Assembly: GCA_903939515.1 (NCBI GenBank)
Contig: CAJAHH010000057.1
Span: forward strand, 1 to 64,000
DNA: 64,000 bases
Direction: 5' to 3'
Origin: an uncultured Verrucomicrobiota bacterium
GTDB lineage: Bacteria; Verrucomicrobiota; Verrucomicrobiia; Limisphaerales; UBA9464
Shown here piece by piece: positions 60,793-64,000 of this stretch. Position numbers and translations under genes: made by a program. Every line of letters starts with the position of its first letter. The first letter of the stretch is position 1. The notes under the pieces were generated by a model. It had not been told where the DNA came from. It saw only the letters and a list, made by a program, of their open reading frames with translations, and searched no databases.

Positions 60793-63525
60793 ATGCAACT
60801 CGCTCTCAACCCCGAGGGCCGGCTGACCGGGATCGCGGACGGGGATGCCGATCAAGATCTGATCACGGCCTTCGCTCAGGGCTCGGCGCAAGGGTTGCTG
60901 GCCATCGCGGCCGTGCGCGACACTTCGAAGCAGGACGCCGTATGGATGTACTGGCAGGGCTTCGTGGACGCCTGCCTGACGGCACTCGCGCATTCGCCGA
61001 CCGTTTCTGATCCTGGCTCGATGCCTCCGGTGGAGGCCAACGCTTCGTGGCTGGTGGAGCAGACACTTCGAGCTCCCGCCATGGCCGGCGGCGAGTACCT
61101 ATCGCCCGAACTACTTTCGGGTTTGTGGCGACAGCTCGAGACGCTGGCCCGGTCCGAAGCCACCGCGGCAGGAGGGCTCCGGGAGTGGCTCCACCGCATC
61201 AATCCCGCCATGCAGTTGCTGGGTCGGGTGACCTTCCATCTCGCCGAAAACAAACGCTCGGAAGCCACTCCGTTCGCGTTCATGGCGACCTTCACGCACC
61301 GGATCTCCTCGTCCGACCGACCGGTGCACCTGCCCCTCGGCCGCGCTCTGCAGGAGTTTGCCGGGGCCGGCAGCATCGGTGCCCTCCAGTCGCTGCTCGA
61401 ACCCGTCCGCAAGGCCTCTGAATCGTCGGCTTGGGCCCGGCAACAGCTCGAGAGCCGAGCCCTCTTCCAACCCCAGGCGTGGACACCCGTGCAGGCTCAC
61501 GCCTTCCTGCAGGAGATCCCCGTATTCGAGCAGTCCGGGATCGTTGTGCGTATTCCCGATTGGTGGAAGCAACGCCACAGCTCGCGGCCCAAGGTGACCG
61601 TGCAAGTGGGCAACAGCCGTGGGCCTGGGCTGGGTTTGGGCGCGTTGCTCGATTTCTCGGTGGTCCCAACCCTCGACGGTGAGCCTATCAGCCCTGAGGA
61701 ATGGGACGCCTTGCTCAAAGGCTCTGGCGGGTTAATTCCGCTCCGTGGCCGATGGGTCGAGGTGGATCCAGAGAAACTCCAAAGCGTGCTAGACCACTGG
61801 AAGGTTGCCCAGCGGCAGTCGCGACAGGGTGGCGTGAGTTTTCTCGAGGCCATGCGCCTGGTGTCCGGGGTCCGCATCGCCGGCGACACCACTGCCCTGC
61901 CCTCCGCTCAAGATGCCGATTGGGGTGAAGTGGTCGCCGGCGACTGGCTCGCTCAAACCCTCGAAACGCTGCGGAAACCCGGTACGCCCAGCTCCGATGA
62001 GACGCCACCGACTGAACGCAACCCCGGGTTGCAAGCCCGACTACGGCCTTATCAGGAAGCCGGAGTCGACTGGCTGTGGCTGCTGCAAGGGCTGGGCATG
62101 GGCGCATGCCTGGCCGACGACATGGGACTCGGAAAAACAATCCAGGTCATCGCGGTGCTTCTCCGATTGCAGCGAGCCACGGCCCAGGCCGGTCACGACC
62201 CGCGGTCACGGGTTCAGGTGGATGGTCCTTCGCTGCTCATCGCACCCGCCTCCCTAATCGCCAACTGGAAGGGCGAGATCCAACGCTTCGCCCCCGGCCT
62301 CCGGGTGGCCTTCGCTCATCCTTCTGAGCCTGGCCCTTCCAGCTGGCGCCAGGCGAAAACCTCGGAGGAATTCCTCGACGGACAAGATCTGGTCATCACC
62401 ACCTACGGCCAGGCAGCCCGCCTCGAGTGGATGACGACTAAGATATGGAACTTACTCGTCCTCGACGAGGCACAGGCCATCAAGAACGCAGGATCGAAGC
62501 AGACGCAGGCAATCAAGGTGCTTCGAGCGCGGGCGCGCATCGCCCTCACCGGCACCCCCGTCGAAAACCGACTCGGCGAATTGTGGTCGATCTTCGATTT
62601 CCTCAATCCCGGACTCCTCGGAAACCTCACGGAGTTTGGCCGCTACGTGAAGCGCCTGGAGGGGGCCGAGACTCCGGACTTCGCTCCTCTGCGCCAATTG
62701 GTCACTCCCTACCTGCTGCGCCGACTCAAGACCGATCGCCGCATCTTGCCGGACCTGCCCGATAAGACCGAACTCACCGCCTGGTGCCCGCTGGCAAAAC
62801 CGCAGGCCGCCCTCTACGAGCGCGCCGTTGAAGAACTGGCCGAGCGCCTCAAGGAACCTGCCGAAAGCCCCATCCAGCGGCGTGGGCTGGTGCTGGCCTT
62901 CATGATGCGCCTCAAACAAATTTGCAACCACCCGGCTCATTGGTTGGGGAATGGGGCGTTCCATCCGTCGGACAGCGGCAAGTTCTTGCGATTGACCGAA
63001 CTGGCCGAAGAAATTGCATCCCGTCAGGAGCGGGTGCTGGTGTTCACCCAATTTCGCGAGATGACCGTGCCGCTGGCAGAGCACCTTCGAAGCGTCTTCG
63101 GTCGACCGGGTCTCATCCTCGATGGATCGACTCCTGTGGCCCAACGCCAACGTTTGGTGTCCGAATTTCAGCGCGAGGACGGTCCGCCCTTCTTCGTGCT
63201 TTCGCTCAAGGCGGGTGGCACGGGCCTCAACCTCACAGCGGCGAGCCATGTCCTCCATTTCGATCGATGGTGGAACCCGGCCGTCGAGAATCAGGCCACC
63301 GACCGCGCGTTCCGCATCGGGCAGAAGCGCAATGTGCTGGTCCACAAGTTCGCCTGTCGCGGGACGATCGAGGAGCGCATCGACCAACTTCTCCGATCCA
63401 AACGAGATCTAGCCGACTCCGTGCTTGGAACGAGCAACGGGGCTGAAACACTCATCACCGAAATGTCCAACTCGGAAATTCTCGAATTCGTCTCGCTCAA
63501 CCTGAATTCGATCGGGCACGAATAA
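60793..63525 (+). CDS. SNF2/HepA-family ATP-dependent helicase
   Basis: 910 residues from ATG 60793, preceded by GGGG at about 6 nt; the reading frame continues upstream to 60619 without family similarity. The N-terminal about 400 residues match bacterial SNF2 helicases only loosely. The SNF2 ATPase starts near residue 415 (LRPYQEAGVDWLWLLQGLGM), with Walker A DDMGLGKTIQ, II VLDEAQAIKN, III LTGTPVENRLGELWSIFDFL, and in lobe 2 VFTQFREMTVPLAEHL, SLKAGGTGLNLTAASHVLHF, then DRWWNPAVENQATDRAFRIG. A SWIM zinc-finger gene follows 29 nt downstream, the association usual for this helicase group. It probably remodels protein-DNA complexes. Confidence 0.93.
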   Translation: MQLALNPEGRLTGIADGDADQDLITAFAQGSAQGLLAIAAVRDTSKQDAVWMYWQGFVDACLTALAHSPTVSDPGSMPPVEANASWLVEQTLRAPAMAGGEYLSPELLSGLWRQLETLARSEATAAGGLREWLHRINPAMQLLGRVTFHLAENKRSEATPFAFMATFTHRISSSDRPVHLPLGRALQEFAGAGSIGALQSLLEPVRKASESSAWARQQLESRALFQPQAWTPVQAHAFLQEIPVFEQSGIVVRIPDWWKQRHSSRPKVTVQVGNSRGPGLGLGALLDFSVVPTLDGEPISPEEWDALLKGSGGLIPLRGRWVEVDPEKLQSVLDHWKVAQRQSRQGGVSFLEAMRLVSGVRIAGDTTALPSAQDADWGEVVAGDWLAQTLETLRKPGTPSSDETPPTERNPGLQARLRPYQEAGVDWLWLLQGLGMGACLADDMGLGKTIQVIAVLLRLQRATAQAGHDPRSRVQVDGPSLLIAPASLIANWKGEIQRFAPGLRVAFAHPSEPGPSSWRQAKTSEEFLDGQDLVITTYGQAARLEWMTTKIWNLLVLDEAQAIKNAGSKQTQAIKVLRARARIALTGTPVENRLGELWSIFDFLNPGLLGNLTEFGRYVKRLEGAETPDFAPLRQLVTPYLLRRLKTDRRILPDLPDKTELTAWCPLAKPQAALYERAVEELAERLKEPAESPIQRRGLVLAFMMRLKQICNHPAHWLGNGAFHPSDSGKFLRLTELAEEIASRQERVLVFTQFREMTVPLAEHLRSVFGRPGLILDGSTPVAQRQRLVSEFQREDGPPFFVLSLKAGGTGLNLTAASHVLHFDRWWNPAVENQATDRAFRIGQKRNVLVHKFACRGTIEERIDQLLRSKRDLADSVLGTSNGAETLITEMSNSEILEFVSLNLNSIGHE

Positions 63526-63554
63526 GCGACGTTTCATCCCCCTCCCCGAACCCT

Positions 63555-64000
63555 ATGCGAGACTTCAGCAGCCCCTACGTGTCGGTCGACGAACGCCTGA
63601 TTCTTGGGCGGGAAGCCGCTGCCAAGCTCTCCAAAAAATCCGGGCGGGCCGCGGCTCCAGTCGTCATCGAAGGCCGCGCCATCGCCAAGAGCTTTTGGGG
63701 ATGTGCCTGGTGCAACCATCTCGAGGCCTTCAGCGACTTCGCGAACCGCCTGCCCCGGGGGCGCACCTACGCTCGCAATGGGTCGATCGTTGATTTGTTC
63801 GTCACGCCCGGGCAGGTCACAGCTCTGGTCCAGGGCAGCGTGCTCTACAAAATCGACATCCGCTTTCAACCCATGGAGGCGGAGCGGTGGCAGGCCTTCA
63901 AGCAGCGCAGCGCTGGACACGTCACCAACCTCATTGACCTGCTCCAGGGCAAACTATCGAAGGAGATTTTGGCCGATGTGACCCGCCTGGAGACTGGGCT
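63555..64000 (+). CDS. SWIM zinc-finger family protein, partial at window end
   Basis: The first 148 codons from ATG 63555 are visible. The N-terminal domain of SWIM-associated proteins is recognisable: SFWGCAWCNHLEAFSDFANR, then LPRGRTYARNGSIVDLFVTP and VQGSVLYKIDIRF. The SWIM motif itself (CxCx(n)CxH) lies beyond the window. It directly follows an SNF2-family helicase gene, a well-known pairing, and the two are probably co-transcribed and act together on DNA. Confidence 0.9.
   Translation, partial: MRDFSSPYVSVDERLILGREAAAKLSKKSGRAAAPVVIEGRAIAKSFWGCAWCNHLEAFSDFANRLPRGRTYARNGSIVDLFVTPGQVTALVQGSVLYKIDIRFQPMEAERWQAFKQRSAGHVTNLIDLLQGKLSKEILADVTRLETG

Noticed and set aside
1-64000. CRISPR array, rRNA or tRNA genes
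   Set aside because: Reading the window showed no regularly spaced direct repeats and no recognisable rRNA or complete tRNA sequence; a tRNA scan was not possible here.

Overview
The window looks like a chromosome segment of a Verrucomicrobiota bacterium, probably of the Limisphaerales/Pedosphaera type. The basis is two pairs of planctomycete-type cytochrome (PSCyt1/PSCyt2/PSD1) and DUF1501 genes, a very large CotH-kinase/lamin-tail secreted protein, Tat-exported Gfo/Idh/MocA and DUF1501 proteins, and a sulfatase-modifying-factor-like secreted protein with 'GGSGY' modules. Taxonomy is inferred from gene content only. Most of the window is GC-rich. AT-rich islands lie at 1-1300, 20200-22200 and just upstream of hipB.

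Left end (1-10 kb), surface proteins and mobile-element debris, mostly on the minus strand: a partial AT-rich secreted protein; the 5' part of a group II intron that has lost its reverse transcriptase; a SUMF1-type protein; two secreted Calx-beta/IPT proteins; and a third paralogue of that family reduced to its 3' end beside a frameshifted IS66-type transposase.

Accessory island (10-29.5 kb), the most interesting part: the same three-gene operon occurs twice, facing inward. Copy A (10095-15403, plus strand) and copy B (27720-22257, minus strand) each encode a roughly 720-residue HEAT-repeat-like protein, a BRCT-like domain fused to a midasin-like AAA ATPase with an unusual Walker A, and a protein with an N-terminal HExxH...EDxRIE metallopeptidase-like module and a C-terminal von Willebrand A domain. 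The enclosed genes, all on the minus strand, encode an RsiV/DUF3298-like protein, an ARPP-1 domain protein, a bacterial-type poly(ADP-ribose) glycohydrolase, a small WYL regulator with its own terminator, and an AT-rich double winged-helix protein downstream of copy B. A palindrome TGACA-N5-TGTCA lies just upstream of copy A and of the glycohydrolase gene, and a one-mismatch version lies just upstream of copy B. I infer one regulon linking the twin AAA/VWA operons to ADP-ribose metabolism, possibly an undescribed stress or conflict system. A hipBA toxin-antitoxin pair sits immediately outside copy B.

Right part (29.7-64 kb), more ordinary genome: kdsB with an overlapping MsbA-like ABC exporter; an isochorismatase-like secreted hydrolase; two membrane proteins, one with an apparent frameshift in its GYF_2 domain; two PSCyt/DUF1501 pairs around the CotH giant and a Gfo/Idh/MocA oxidoreductase; two divergent S9 peptidases; mtnP; an Lhr-like helicase; an FmdB-type zinc ribbon; and an SNF2 helicase followed by a SWIM zinc-finger gene that runs off the window. 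No rRNA, tRNA or CRISPR array was recognised.
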